This document shows positions 57,001-64,000 of a stretch of 64,000 bases of DNA, piece by piece. This stretch comes from Lentzea californiensis (GTDB taxonomy: Bacteria > Actinomycetota > Actinomycetes > Mycobacteriales > Pseudonocardiaceae). The stretch is taken from assembly GCF_024648825.1 (NCBI RefSeq), contig NZ_JANBBE010000002.1, positions 310,001 through 374,000 on the forward strand, given 5' to 3'. The stretch's first letter is position 1; each line of letters opens with the position of its first letter. Made by a program: the position numbers and the translations under genes. Under the pieces are notes generated by a model. It made no database searches. It saw only the letters and a program-made list of their open reading frames with translations, and was not told the origin of the DNA.

Positions 57001-57608
57001 TGCTGGGGCTGTACGTGTCCTCGCACCCCCTCGACGGCGCCGAGCGGATCCTGCGCAAGTACGCGCCGCGGCCGATCGCCGTCGTGCTCGACGACCCGCC
57101 CAAGGAGGGCGAGCTGATCGTCTCGGGCATGATCTCGTCGATCGAGCGCCGGGTGAACAAGAACGGCCTGCCGTGGGCGATCACGGTCATCGAGGACCTG
57201 GACGCGTCCATCGAGGTCCTGTTCTTCCCGAAGTCCTACGAGGTGCTGCGCGACGACCTGGAGCTCGACTCCGCCGTGTGCGTGAAGGGCCGGGTGAACT
57301 GGCGCGAGGACAAGATGGCGATCTTCGGTGACGGTGTCGTCCCGCTCGACATCAGCGACGCGGAGGCGAACCCCGGGGCGGATCCGCCTCTCGTCCTCGG
57401 GCTGCAGACCAAGACGCTGACGCCCGAGCTGATCGAGGAACTGAAGAGCGTCTTCAAGTCGCACGAGGGCCAGGTCGCCGTGCACCTGGAGGTGCAGAAG
57501 CGCGACAAGTCGAAGGAGATGATGGTGGTGGGCAACTTCCGGGTCAGCACCACGCCGTCGCTCTTCGGTGACCTCAAGACGATCCGCGGCATCACGATCC
57601 ACCGCTAG
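54051..57608 (+). CDS. dnaE1: DNA polymerase III alpha subunit DnaE1
   Basis: A 1185-aa replicative polymerase. It has an N-terminal PHP domain with [13 protein letters not shown] and MSDHGNMYG, in which actinobacterial DnaE1 proofreads, then the palm with the catalytic region [17 protein letters not shown] and [16 protein letters not shown], then fingers, HhH, an OB domain and a tau-binding tail. GTG 54051 follows AAGGGGG; TTG 54045 would abut that site. Length is typical. TAGTCT (53976-53981) upstream may be a -10. It is monocistronic as far as seen. Confidence 0.96.
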   Translation: MADSFVHLHVHTEYSMLDGAAKVAPLFEEAGRLGMTAVGMSDHGNMYGSDEFYQTAVKTGIKPIIGIEAYLAPHNRLHKKPVAWGDPGQRSDDISGAGAYTHMTMWARNADGLRNLFRLHTEASKTGYYYKPRMDRELVSQHADGIIATTGCPSGEVQTRLRLGQVNEAFQAASDYRDIFGKENFFLELMDHGLEIERRVRDGLLEISKKLGIPPLATNDSHYVTKDQADTHSALLCVQSGKMLTDPNRFKFDGDGYYLKSSEEMREIWKDLPEACDNTLLVASMVESYEDIWTVKDRIPNFEVPEGEDQASWFRKEIRRGLEWRFAGKEVPEEYIKRCDFEAQVIIDKGFPAYFLIVADLISYARSVGIRVGPGRGSAAGAAVSWAMGITNIDPIPHGLLFERFLNPERTAMPDIDIDFDDRRRGEMIRYASEKYGTDRVAQVITFGTIKTKAALKDSARVHHGQPGFAIADKISKALPPPIMAKDIPLNGIVNKSHPRYGEAAEVRSLLETDSQVKEIFDTALGLEGLIRNAGVHACAVIMSKDPLTESIPLWYRDDGSFITGWDYPSCENIGLLKMDFLGLRNLTVMGDAIENIEANRGKDAVPDFDKLTLDDPETYALLGRGDTLGVFQLDGGPMRDLLRRMQPTTFEDIVAVGALYRPGPMGVNAHNDYADRKNGRQEVKPIHPQLEEPLKVILGETHGLIVYQEQIMFIAQEVAGYSMGRADVLRKAMGKKKAEVLAKEFEGFREGMRNDPRGFSDEAIQALWDTILPFAGYAFNKSHAAAYGLISYWTAYLKANFRAEYMAALLTSVGDNKDKSAVYLAECRRLGIKVLPPDVNESALRFGAVGTDIRFGLGAIRNVGANVVESIIKSRKEKGNYTSFTDFMDKSELVACNKRVIESLIKAGAFDAFGHPRLSLIQVHEDAVDAVVPIKRKEAEGQFDLFGGDSADDQDDSTSPLAHLKFGTDEYPRKQMLSLEKEMLGLYVSSHPLDGAERILRKYAPRPIAVVLDDPPKEGELIVSGMISSIERRVNKNGLPWAITVIEDLDASIEVLFFPKSYEVLRDDLELDSAVCVKGRVNWREDKMAIFGDGVVPLDISDAEANPGADPPLVLGLQTKTLTPELIEELKSVFKSHEGQVAVHLEVQKRDKSKEMMVVGNFRVSTTPSLFGDLKTIRGITIHR

Positions 57609-57666
57609 AGGACGGCCGCCGGAGAAACAGTGGCGAGGGTTGAGTGAACGGGGTTAACTGGGTGAG

Positions 57667-58872
57667 GTGACGACACTCACCCGGTTGCCCGCCGACTACA
57701 TCCAGAACCCGCACGAGGTGCATGACCTGTTACGTGCCGAAGGGCCGGCGCGGGAAGTGATCCTGCCGCACGGCCTCAAGGCCTGGCTCGTCACTCGGTA
57801 CGACGAGGCGAAGATCGCTCTCACCGACCCGAGGGTCAGCAAGAACGTCCAGACCGGCGGCCACCTGATGGTCAAGCACGCCACCCAGACGCACGTGCGC
57901 CGCGAGATCGAGCCCACGCTCTCCGTCCACATGCTCAACATGGACCCGCCGGACCACACCCGGCTGCGCAAGCTCGTGACCAAGGCGTTCACCGCCCGCC
58001 GCATCGAGCTGATGCGCCCGCGCGTGCAGGAGATCGCGGCCGAGCTGATCGCGAAGCTCAACGACGGCGACGAGGTCGACCTGCTGGAGGCGTTCGCGTT
58101 CCCGCTGCCCATCACGGTGATCTGTGAGCTGCTCGGGATCCCGATCGACAACCGCGACGACTTCCGCGAGTGGTCGAACCAGCTGCTGACCTTCGGCACG
58201 CCCGAGCAGGTCAAGGCCGCCGCGGGCGCGATGGCCGGCTTCCTGTTCCAGCACGTCACGGCCATCGCCGAGGCCGAGCCGAACGACACGTTCTTCTCCG
58301 CCCTCGTGCACGCCGACGACTCCGGTGACCGGCTGAACACCGAAGAGCTGATCTCGATGGCCTTCCTGCTGCTCGTGGCGGGCCACGAGACGACGGTGAA
58401 CCTCATCGGCAACGCGGTGCTGTCGTTGCTGAAGAACCCGGACCAGCTGCAGGTCCTCAAGGACCGCCCGGAGCTGATCCCGGCGAGCACCGAGGAGTTC
58501 CTGCGGCTGGAAGGGCCCGTCAACGTCGCGACCTTCCGCTACACCTTGGAACCCCTCGACCTCGGCGGCGTCACCGTTCCCGCCGACGAGATCCTCATGG
58601 TGTCGCTGATCGCCGCGAACCGGGACCCGCAGCGCTACGAGAACGCCGACCAGCTCGACGTGACGCGGTCCGCGCAGGGCCACGTGGCGTTCGGCCACGG
58701 CATCCACTTCTGCCTCGGCGCGCCGCTGGCCCGGCTGGAGTTCGACGTGGCGCTCACGCAGTTGCTGGCCCGGTTCCCGAACCTGGCGCTCGCCGCCGAA
58801 CCGGAGACGCTGGGGTGGCGGGACAGCACGCTGATCCGCGGCCTGCACACCCTGCCGGTGCGCCTCGCCTAA
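57667..58872 (+). CDS. cytochrome P450 upstream of bioA
   Basis: A 401-aa soluble P450. Motifs are the oxygen-activation helix AGHETT (238-243), the ExxR-type EEFLR, and the heme loop [10 protein letters not shown] with Cys349. It resembles CYP105/107 types. It ends one base before the bioA start, so the two are probably translationally coupled. In Bacillus, BioI (CYP107H) sits in the biotin operon and makes pimeloyl chains by cleaving fatty acyl-ACP; this gene's position suggests the same job, but the sequence alone does not prove it. An ordinary tailoring P450 is the alternative. Confidence 0.9.
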   Translation: MTTLTRLPADYIQNPHEVHDLLRAEGPAREVILPHGLKAWLVTRYDEAKIALTDPRVSKNVQTGGHLMVKHATQTHVRREIEPTLSVHMLNMDPPDHTRLRKLVTKAFTARRIELMRPRVQEIAAELIAKLNDGDEVDLLEAFAFPLPITVICELLGIPIDNRDDFREWSNQLLTFGTPEQVKAAAGAMAGFLFQHVTAIAEAEPNDTFFSALVHADDSGDRLNTEELISMAFLLLVAGHETTVNLIGNAVLSLLKNPDQLQVLKDRPELIPASTEEFLRLEGPVNVATFRYTLEPLDLGGVTVPADEILMVSLIAANRDPQRYENADQLDVTRSAQGHVAFGHGIHFCLGAPLARLEFDVALTQLLARFPNLALAAEPETLGWRDSTLIRGLHTLPVRLA

Positions 58873-58873
58873 T

Positions 58874-60139
58874 GTGCTTCGGGTGGACGACCTGCTGAAG
58901 CTCGACCAGGCGCACGTCTGGCACCCGTACGGCCCGATGCCGGGCACCCAGGAGCCGTTGCTCGTCTCCGGGGCCTCGGGTGTCCGGCTCAAGCTCGCGG
59001 ACGGCCGTGAGCTCGTCGACGGCATGTCGTCGTGGTGGGCGGCCATTCACGGCTACCGCCACCCGGTGCTGGACGCGGCCGTCACCGACCAGATCGGCCG
59101 GATGAGCCACGTGATGTTCGGCGGGCTCACGCACGAGCCCGCCATCAGGCTCGCCGCGAAGCTGGTCGAGATCACCCCCGAACCGTTGCAGCACGTGTTC
59201 CTCTGCGACTCCGGCTCGGTGTCGGTCGAGGTCGCGGTGAAGATGTGCCTGCAGTACTGGCGTTCGCAGAACCGGCCGGAGAAGCACCGGCTGATGACGT
59301 GGCGCGGCGGCTACCACGGTGACACGTTCAACCCGATGTCCGTCTGCGACCCCGACGGCGGGATGCACTCGCTGTGGCGCGGAATCCTGCCGCAGCAGGT
59401 GTTCGCGGACGCGCCGCCGGCCGAGATGGACACCGCGTACGTCCAGCACCTCGCCGACCTGATCGAGGAACACGCGGACGAACTCGCCGCGATCATCGTC
59501 GAGCCGGTCGTGCAGGGCGCCGGGGGCATGCGCTTCCACGACCCGCGCTACCTGCACGTGTTGCGCGAGCTGGCTTATACGCACGACGTGCTGCTGGTGT
59601 TCGACGAGATCGCCACGGGCTTCGGCCGCACGGGCGAGCTGTTCGGTGCCGATCACGCGAACGTCAGCCCGGACGTGATGTGCCTGGGCAAGTCGCTGAC
59701 CGGCGGGTACCTGACGATGGCCGCCACCCTGTGCACGTCACGGGTGGCGGACGGGATCAGCAAGGGCGAGGTGCCGGTGCTCGCGCACGGGCCGACGTTC
59801 ATGGGCAACCCGCTGGCGGCGGCGGTGTCGCTGGCGTCGATCGACCTGCTGCTGTCGCAGGACTGGAAGCGCGAGGTCGCCCGGATCTCGGCCGGTCTGA
59901 TAGCGGGACTCGCGCCCGCACGCGCGTTGCCCGGCGTTCGGGACGTGCGCGTGCTGGGCGCTATCGGCGTGGTGCAGCTCCATGAGCCCGTGGACATGGC
60001 CCGTGCCACCAAGGCGGCGGTCGACGCAGGGGTGTGGCTGCGGCCGTTCCGCGACCTGATCTACACGATGCCGCCGTTCATCAGCACGGACGACGACATC
60101 GCGGCGATCTGTCAGGGCGTGATCGCGGCGGCGAGCTGA
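58874..60139 (+). CDS. bioA: adenosylmethionine-8-amino-7-oxononanoate transaminase BioA
   Basis: A 421-aa PLP enzyme making 7,8-diaminopelargonate from KAPA and SAM. The N-terminal VWHPYGPM and the [10 protein letters not shown] motif are specific to BioA; the PLP lysine is Lys273 in [11 protein letters not shown], and [13 protein letters not shown] is conserved. GTG 58874 is one base after the P450 stop; GTG 58883 is possible. Its 3' end overlaps the opposite-strand glutaredoxin gene by 28 bases. bioD follows after a 287-base gap with its own promoter. Confidence 0.95.
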   Translation: MLRVDDLLKLDQAHVWHPYGPMPGTQEPLLVSGASGVRLKLADGRELVDGMSSWWAAIHGYRHPVLDAAVTDQIGRMSHVMFGGLTHEPAIRLAAKLVEITPEPLQHVFLCDSGSVSVEVAVKMCLQYWRSQNRPEKHRLMTWRGGYHGDTFNPMSVCDPDGGMHSLWRGILPQQVFADAPPAEMDTAYVQHLADLIEEHADELAAIIVEPVVQGAGGMRFHDPRYLHVLRELAYTHDVLLVFDEIATGFGRTGELFGADHANVSPDVMCLGKSLTGGYLTMAATLCTSRVADGISKGEVPVLAHGPTFMGNPLAAAVSLASIDLLLSQDWKREVARISAGLIAGLAPARALPGVRDVRVLGAIGVVQLHEPVDMARATKAAVDAGVWLRPFRDLIYTMPPFISTDDDIAAICQGVIAAAS

Positions 60140-60354
60140 GTGTCGGTCGGCTCGACCAGGAACTCGCCGTTCGGCAGCACGACGACGGGGATGTTCTTGC
60201 GGCCCGCGATCTCGATCGCCCTGTCCCGCGCCTCGTCGTCGTTCTCGACGTCGACGTAGGTGAACGGAACGTTGCTGCGGGTCAGCCACGACTTGGCGCG
60301 GCGGCAGTCGCCACACCACTCGGCGCCGTACATCACGATCGGTTGCTCGGTCAT
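60112..60354 (-). CDS. glutaredoxin/mycoredoxin-like protein
   Basis: An 80-aa thioredoxin-fold protein with active-site Cys14-Gly-Asp-Cys17 ([10 protein letters not shown]) and [13 protein letters not shown], which supplies the cis-proline. Actinobacteria use mycothiol, so it is likely mycoredoxin-like, reducing mixed disulfides. It lies on the opposite strand between bioA and bioD and diverges from bioD across 72 bases. BioB needs Fe-S and redox support, but a link is only positional. Confidence 0.85.
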   Translation of the reverse strand: MTEQPIVMYGAEWCGDCRRAKSWLTRSNVPFTYVDVENDDEARDRAIEIAGRKNIPVVVLPNGEFLVEPTDTQLAAAITP

Positions 60355-60412
60355 GGCCTCACCGTAGGTGACGCAACCGAGCCGCTCGACCTCCGGAGGA
60401 CCATCGATCCAA

Positions 60413-60426
60413 TAAGGTGAGCACCT
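60413..60426 (+). promoter_or_regulatory. bioD leaderless promoter with palindrome
   Basis: TAAGGT (60413-60418) lies eight bases before GTG 60427 with no Shine-Dalgarno sequence. A palindrome AGGTG-AG-CACCT (60415-60426) covers the end of the -10 and the transcription start, so a repressor bound there would block bioD. Whether it responds to biotin is unknown. Confidence 0.45.
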
Positions 60427-61146
60427 GTGAGCGTGCTGGTGATCACCGGAACCGGGACCGAGGTCGGCAAGACCGCCGTGACCGCGGGCATCGCGGCGCT
60501 GGCCAGGGCAGAAGGCAGACGGGTCGCGGTGCTCAAGCCCGCGCAGACCGGCCTGCTGCCCGGCGAGCCGGGCGACGTCGCGGAGGTGGCGCGGCTGGCG
60601 GGCGACGTGACGACCCGTGAGCTGGCCAGATACCCCGACCCACTGGCCCCGGCGACCGCGGCGAGACGCGCGGGCATGGCCACCGTGCACCCCAAGGACG
60701 TGGCCGCCGAGGTGACCGCGCTCGACGAGACCCACGACCTGGTGCTGGTCGAGGGCGCGGGCGGGCTGCTGGTGCGGTTCGACGAGGCCGGCTCGACGCT
60801 GGCCGACATCGCGTGGGCGGTGAACGCGCCGGTCCTGATCGTGGCTCAGGCCGGGCTCGGCACGTTGAACACGACCGCGCTGACGGCCGAGGCGTTGCAG
60901 CGGCGTGGGCTCGAGTCGATCGGTGTCGTGGTGGGCAGCTGGCCGCTGCACCCCGACCTCGCCTCGCTCACGAACCTGGCCGACCTGCCGGAGGCCGCGG
61001 GCGCACCGCTGCTCGGCGCGCTGCCGCAGGGTGTGACGAAGCTCGGTCCCGTGGACTTCCTCGCCGTCGCCAGGAGATCGTTTTCACCGTGGTTCGGCGG
61101 GGAGTTCGACCCGGAGACGTTCGCGGCTCAATTCGCGGTCCAGTGA
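60427..61146 (+). CDS. bioD: dethiobiotin synthetase BioD
   Basis: A 239-aa ATP-dependent enzyme closing the ureido ring from 7,8-diaminopelargonate and CO2. The P-loop GTGTEVGKT is at the N-terminus; VLKPAQTG and VEGAGGLLV are conserved substrate and Mg sites. It starts 287 bases after bioA. bioB follows after 70 bases. Confidence 0.95.
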   Translation: MSVLVITGTGTEVGKTAVTAGIAALARAEGRRVAVLKPAQTGLLPGEPGDVAEVARLAGDVTTRELARYPDPLAPATAARRAGMATVHPKDVAAEVTALDETHDLVLVEGAGGLLVRFDEAGSTLADIAWAVNAPVLIVAQAGLGTLNTTALTAEALQRRGLESIGVVVGSWPLHPDLASLTNLADLPEAAGAPLLGALPQGVTKLGPVDFLAVARRSFSPWFGGEFDPETFAAQFAVQ

Positions 61147-61216
61147 CCTACATCGCTGCACGAGGAAGGATTCAGTGAGGCACACTGGCTCGCCAGGCCA
61201 CAGAGGAGGAGAGATC

Positions 61217-62233
61217 GTGACCGCAGCACCGGAACAGATCGACGTGCTCGACGAGGCTCGTGAGCAGGTGCTCGAACGAGGCGTCGGGCTCACCGAGGCT
61301 CAGGTGCTGAAGGTGCTGGAGCTCCCCGAGGACCGGATCCCCGAGCTGCTCGCGCTGGCGCACGAGGTTCGTGAACGCTGGTGCGGCCCGGAGGTCGAGG
61401 TCGAGGGCATCGTGTCGCTCAAGACCGGCGGCTGCCCCGAGGACTGCCACTTCTGCTCGCAGTCGGGCCAGTTCCCCTCGCCCGTGCGCTCGGCGTGGCT
61501 GGACATCCCCGGCCTGGTCCGCGCGGCGCGGCAGACCCGCGACACCGGCGCGACCGAGTTCTGCATCGTCGCGGCCGTGCGAGGCCCGGACAAGCGACTG
61601 CTCTCGCAGGTGCGCGACGGCATCAAGGCCATCCGCGCGGACGGCAACGACATCCAGATCGCCTGCTCGCTCGGCATGCTCACCCAGGAGCAGGTCGACG
61701 AGCTCGTGGCGATGGGCGTGCACCGCTACAACCACAACCTCGAGACCGCCCGCTCGCACTTCCCCGAGGTCGTGACCACGCACTCCTGGGAGGAGCGCTG
61801 GGACACGCTGCGGATGATCCGCGACGCCGGCATGGAGGTCTGCTGCGGCGGCATCATCGGCATGGGGGAGACGCTGGCGCAGCGCGCGGAGTTCGCCGTG
61901 CAGCTCGCCGAGCTGGAGCCGGACGAGGTCCCGCTGAACTTCCTCATCCCGAACCCCGGCACGCCGTACGAGAACTACCCGGTCGTCGAGGGCGCCGAGG
62001 CGCTGCGCACGGTCGGCGCGTTCCGGCTGGCGCTGCCGCGCACGATCCTGCGGTTCGCCGGCGGCCGTGAGCTGACGTTCGGCGACCTGGGTGCGAAGCA
62101 GGGCATGCTCGGCGGCATCAACGCGATCATCGTCGGCAACTACCTGACGAACCTCGGCCGTCCCGCGCAGCAGGACCTCGACATGCTCGAAGAGCTGTCG
62201 ATGCCGATCAAGGCGCTGAGCCAGACCCTGTGA
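61217..62233 (+). CDS. bioB: biotin synthase BioB
   Basis: A 338-aa radical-SAM enzyme inserting sulfur into dethiobiotin. The [4Fe-4S] motif C-x3-C-x2-C is at Cys73, Cys77 and Cys80 ([11 protein letters not shown]); later cysteines in EVCCGG and the [10 protein letters not shown] motif are typical. GTG 61217 follows AGGAGGAGAG; a GTG at 61175 would add 14 unconserved residues. The stop overlaps bsaP as TGATG, so the accessory protein is made with the enzyme. Confidence 0.96.
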   Translation: MTAAPEQIDVLDEAREQVLERGVGLTEAQVLKVLELPEDRIPELLALAHEVRERWCGPEVEVEGIVSLKTGGCPEDCHFCSQSGQFPSPVRSAWLDIPGLVRAARQTRDTGATEFCIVAAVRGPDKRLLSQVRDGIKAIRADGNDIQIACSLGMLTQEQVDELVAMGVHRYNHNLETARSHFPEVVTTHSWEERWDTLRMIRDAGMEVCCGGIIGMGETLAQRAEFAVQLAELEPDEVPLNFLIPNPGTPYENYPVVEGAEALRTVGAFRLALPRTILRFAGGRELTFGDLGAKQGMLGGINAIIVGNYLTNLGRPAQQDLDMLEELSMPIKALSQTL

Positions 62234-62430
62234 TGACGACGGCTGTGTATTGCGCTTTCTGCGGCAAGGAAGAGGCTGACGGCGACCACGCGTTCTGCCG
62301 TCAGCGCCTCTCCATGATCGACCCGCCGCGCTACTGCCCTGAGTGCGCGCGCCGCATGGTCGTCCAGGTGACCCCGGACGGCTGGACGGCGCGCTGCAGC
62401 CGCCACGGAGAGACCGCGTCGGCTCGGTAG
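62233..62430 (+). CDS. bsaP: biotin synthase auxiliary protein BsaP-like
   Basis: A 65-aa Cys-rich protein directly coupled to bioB. Its Cys/His set is Cys7 and Cys10 (CAFC), Cys22, Cys35 and Cys38 (CPEC), Cys55 and His58 (CSRH). Actinobacterial BioB enzymes depend on such a small partner, BsaP (Rv1590 in M. tuberculosis), which supports the auxiliary cluster. ATG 62233 sits in TGATG with the bioB stop; GTG 62230 is possible. Position, size and cysteines all agree with BsaP. Confidence 0.88.
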   Translation: MTTAVYCAFCGKEEADGDHAFCRQRLSMIDPPRYCPECARRMVVQVTPDGWTARCSRHGETASAR

Positions 62431-62443
62431 TAACCTCTCGCGA

Positions 62444-63037
62444 ATGGACGAAAAAGCAGCGCCGGTGCGCATCGAACCCGTGCCGGAGCCGCCGTACGTC
62501 TACCACTACTACCCGCGGCCGCGGCCGAAGGTGGTGGTGAAGCGGGATCTGCTGCCGGGCCTCGTGGTGGCGCTGACGACGTTCGCGTTCGGGCTGCCGG
62601 CCGCGTACCTCTGGTCGTGGCTGGCACCGGCCCAGCTCAAGATCGTCTCGGCGCAGGACAGCAAGTTCTACCCGATCGGGGTGGAGAGCTACCACCGGCT
62701 CGACGCGCTGATGGTGTTCGTGCTGATCGGTCTCGGCGCCGGCGTGGTCACCGGGATCTCGACGTGGCTGCTGCGGCAGCGGCGCGGACCGGTCGTGATG
62801 CTGGGGATGACCGCCGGCTCGTTCGCGGCGGGCTGGATGGCGCAGTGGATGGGCGGCAAGCTGGCCCTGGCCGCCTACCCGATGCCGGCGTCGATCAAGC
62901 CGAACGACACGTTGCTCGTCGCGCCCGCTCTGGAGACGTGGTGGGGAATTCTGGCGTGGCCGCTGGGCGCCGCGCTGGCGTACGGCTGCTGCACGGCGTG
63001 GAACGGCTTGGACGACCTGGGGCGGCGCCTCGGCTGA
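62444..63037 (+). CDS. DUF2567 membrane protein
   Basis: A 197-aa protein with about four transmembrane helices (PGLVVALTTFAFGLPAAYLW, DALMVFVLIGLGAGVVTG, and two more near 120 and 170) and a proline/tyrosine-rich N-terminal cytoplasmic stretch (VYHYYPRPRPK). DUF2567 regularly follows bioB-bsaP in mycobacteria (Rv1591), hinting at a link to biotin or its precursor, but no function is established. ATG 62444 has TAACCT (62431-62436) seven bases upstream and no Shine-Dalgarno sequence, so it appears to have its own leaderless promoter. Confidence 0.85.
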   Translation: MDEKAAPVRIEPVPEPPYVYHYYPRPRPKVVVKRDLLPGLVVALTTFAFGLPAAYLWSWLAPAQLKIVSAQDSKFYPIGVESYHRLDALMVFVLIGLGAGVVTGISTWLLRQRRGPVVMLGMTAGSFAAGWMAQWMGGKLALAAYPMPASIKPNDTLLVAPALETWWGILAWPLGAALAYGCCTAWNGLDDLGRRLG

Positions 63038-63052
63038 GAGCTCGAGGCGCCG
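63023..63052. terminator. terminator at the end of the biotin group
   Basis: A perfect 10-bp stem (CGGCGCCTCG at 63023-63032 with its complement at 63043-63052), a 10-nt loop containing the DUF2567 stop, then TTCT. It separates the biotin genes from the convergent DUF1445 gene. Confidence 0.7.
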
Positions 63053-63064
63053 TTCTCCAGCGGC

Positions 63065-63787
63065 CTATCCGACTCGGTAGGCGAAGTCGGGCATGTCCGT
63101 CACGAACATCTGACCGGGCGCGTGCGTGATCGCGAACGGCGGCCTGGACTTCATCAGCACAGCCTGAGGAGTCACCCCGCAGGCCCAGAACACCGGCACG
63201 TCACCGGGTTCGTGCTCGACCGCGTCCCCGAAGTCCGGCGTGCCGATGTCCTCGATCCCGAGCATCCTCGGGTCGCCCGCACCGACCGGTGCGCCGTGCA
63301 CCGACGGCATGAGCGCCGTGACCTTGTGCGCCATGTCCACAAGGGACTCCGGGATCCAGCGCATCGACACGACCATCGGGCCGTGCAGCCTTCCCGCGGG
63401 CCGGCACTGGATGTCCGTGACGAACATGGAGACGTTCCTGCCCTGCTCGACGTGCCGCAGCGGTACTCCCGCGTTGGTGAGCGCCGTCTCGAACGTGAAG
63501 CTGCAGCCGATCAGGAACGTCACCAGGTCGTCGCGCCAGTGGTCCGTGGCGTTCTCGGGCTCCGCCACCAGTTCGCCGTTCTCCCAGATGCGGTACCGCG
63601 GCGCGTGGGTGCGCACGTCCGCGTCCTGCTTGAGGGCGCTGACGGTCTCGCCCGCGTCCAGCACGTCGAGCACCGGGCACGGCTTGGGGTTGCGGTGGGT
63701 GAAGAGCAGGAAGTCGTACGCCCAGTCCCTGGGGACGGCGATCAGGTTGGCCTGCGCCTGTCCCGGTGCTCGTCCCGCGGTCGTCAT
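63065..63787 (-). CDS. DUF1445 putative hydro-lyase (D-glutamate cyclase-like)
   Basis: A 240-aa protein of the DUF1445 family, whose mammalian relatives include D-glutamate cyclase. Motifs are QANLIAVPRDWAYDFLLF, RNPKPCPVLDV, FLIGCSFTFE and the C-terminal THAPGQMFVTD. It starts just before the QANL motif, while relatives usually have about 25 further residues with a G-P-T-A-G loop; the residue pattern TTAGRAPGQAQANL suggests a degenerate loop. ATG 63787 follows AAGGAG and overlaps the MFS gene as ATGA. The two are co-expressed; the transported compound may be its substrate. Confidence 0.85.
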   Translation of the reverse strand: MTTAGRAPGQAQANLIAVPRDWAYDFLLFTHRNPKPCPVLDVLDAGETVSALKQDADVRTHAPRYRIWENGELVAEPENATDHWRDDLVTFLIGCSFTFETALTNAGVPLRHVEQGRNVSMFVTDIQCRPAGRLHGPMVVSMRWIPESLVDMAHKVTALMPSVHGAPVGAGDPRMLGIEDIGTPDFGDAVEHEPGDVPVFWACGVTPQAVLMKSRPPFAITHAPGQMFVTDMPDFAYRVG

Positions 63788-64000
63788 TCGAGCTCCTTGT
63801 TGACCGTCTCCGGCAGCCAGATGAGCGCGACGACGGCGATCCCGTACGCGGCCGCCCCGAACAGCATCGCACCGCCGATGCCGAGCCGGTCGGCCATGAA
63901 CCCCACCACGCCGGGGAACACCGCGCCGAACGCGCGCCCGAAGTTGTAGGTGAAGCCCTGGCCGGTGCCGCGCAGGTGCGTCGGGTAGAGCTCGCTGAGG
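63784..64000 (-). CDS. MFS transporter (C-terminal part only)
   Basis: The last 71 residues of a major facilitator; the N-terminal part lies beyond the right edge. SELYPTHLRGTGQGFTYNFG is the typical loop of metabolite/H+ symporters (sialate or aromatic-acid type), followed by two transmembrane helices and a charged tail NKELE. The stop overlaps the DUF1445 start (ATGA). The substrate cannot be told from this part. Confidence 0.85.
   Translation of the reverse strand, partial: LSELYPTHLRGTGQGFTYNFGRAFGAVFPGVVGFMADRLGIGGAMLFGAAAYGIAVVALIWLPETVNKELE

Noticed and set aside
53805-57602. A 1265-codon open frame on the minus strand across dnaE1
   Set aside because: It is antisense to an unmistakable DnaE1; its translation is Arg/Leu/Val/Asp-rich without any domain. 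High-GC codon bias in dnaE1 creates it.

Overview
The window is GC-rich (about 70%) actinobacterial chromosome, most likely from a Pseudonocardiaceae relative (Lentzea, Saccharothrix or Amycolatopsis type). This rests on gene content: an actinobacterial division and cell-wall (dcw) cluster with mraZ, sepF, yggT and divIVA/wag31; a DNPR-type MurE (meso-diaminopimelate cell wall); a short-stem-I T-box before ileS; a SAM-IV riboswitch; a bioB-bsaP-DUF2567 unit; and many GTG/TTG starts with apparently leaderless promoters. No tRNA, rRNA, CRISPR array, insertion sequence or prophage was seen.

Region 1 (1-12.4 kb) is mainly secreted and envelope proteins: an M48 metalloprotease cut by the left edge, a large secreted subtilase, a Tat-exported PhoD-type phosphatase coupled to a small beta-sandwich protein, a DUF3040 membrane protein, and the minus-strand operon moxR - DUF58 - transglutaminase.

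Region 2 (12.7-36.6 kb) is the dcw cluster: mraZ, rsmH, ftsL-like, ftsI, then a secreted glycoside-hydrolase-like gene and an opposite-strand universal stress gene, then murE, murF, mraY, murD, ftsW, murG, murC, ftsQ. A decayed minus-strand lipoprotein-like gene and a DinB-family gene separate ftsQ from ftsZ. After ftsZ come pgeF, yggS, sepF, yggT, divIVA and a membrane protein with an Ada-like Cys/His motif. Most mur/fts genes overlap by 1-4 nt and must be translationally coupled. The mraZ promoter carries 10-bp-phased TGGGN-type repeats, the known MraZ binding pattern.

Region 3 (36.6-53.8 kb) is mixed: a membrane-anchored alpha/beta-hydrolase-like protein lacking its nucleophile, a truncated SARP/AfsR-like regulator coupled to a DoxX gene, ileS under a translational T-box, a secreted repeat protein with a duplicated fragment, a TetR/SRPBCC divergent pair with two palindromic operators, an M28 aminopeptidase, a CPA-type antiporter, a class V aminotransferase under a SAM-IV riboswitch, lspA, rluD, an NAD(P)-binding protein, a LysR regulator diverging from an inositol-monophosphatase-like gene, and an HTH/proline-rich protein.

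Region 4 (54-64 kb) holds dnaE1, then biotin genes: a cytochrome P450 one base upstream of bioA, then bioD, bioB, bsaP and DUF2567, with a small glutaredoxin-like gene on the opposite strand. No bioF or bioC is visible. The right edge has a DUF1445 protein and the end of an MFS transporter. The most interesting points are the P450-bioA coupling (possibly a BioI-like pimelate step), the three cis-regulatory RNAs and operators, the decayed gene between ftsQ and ftsZ, and several proteins that keep a fold but lack key catalytic residues.
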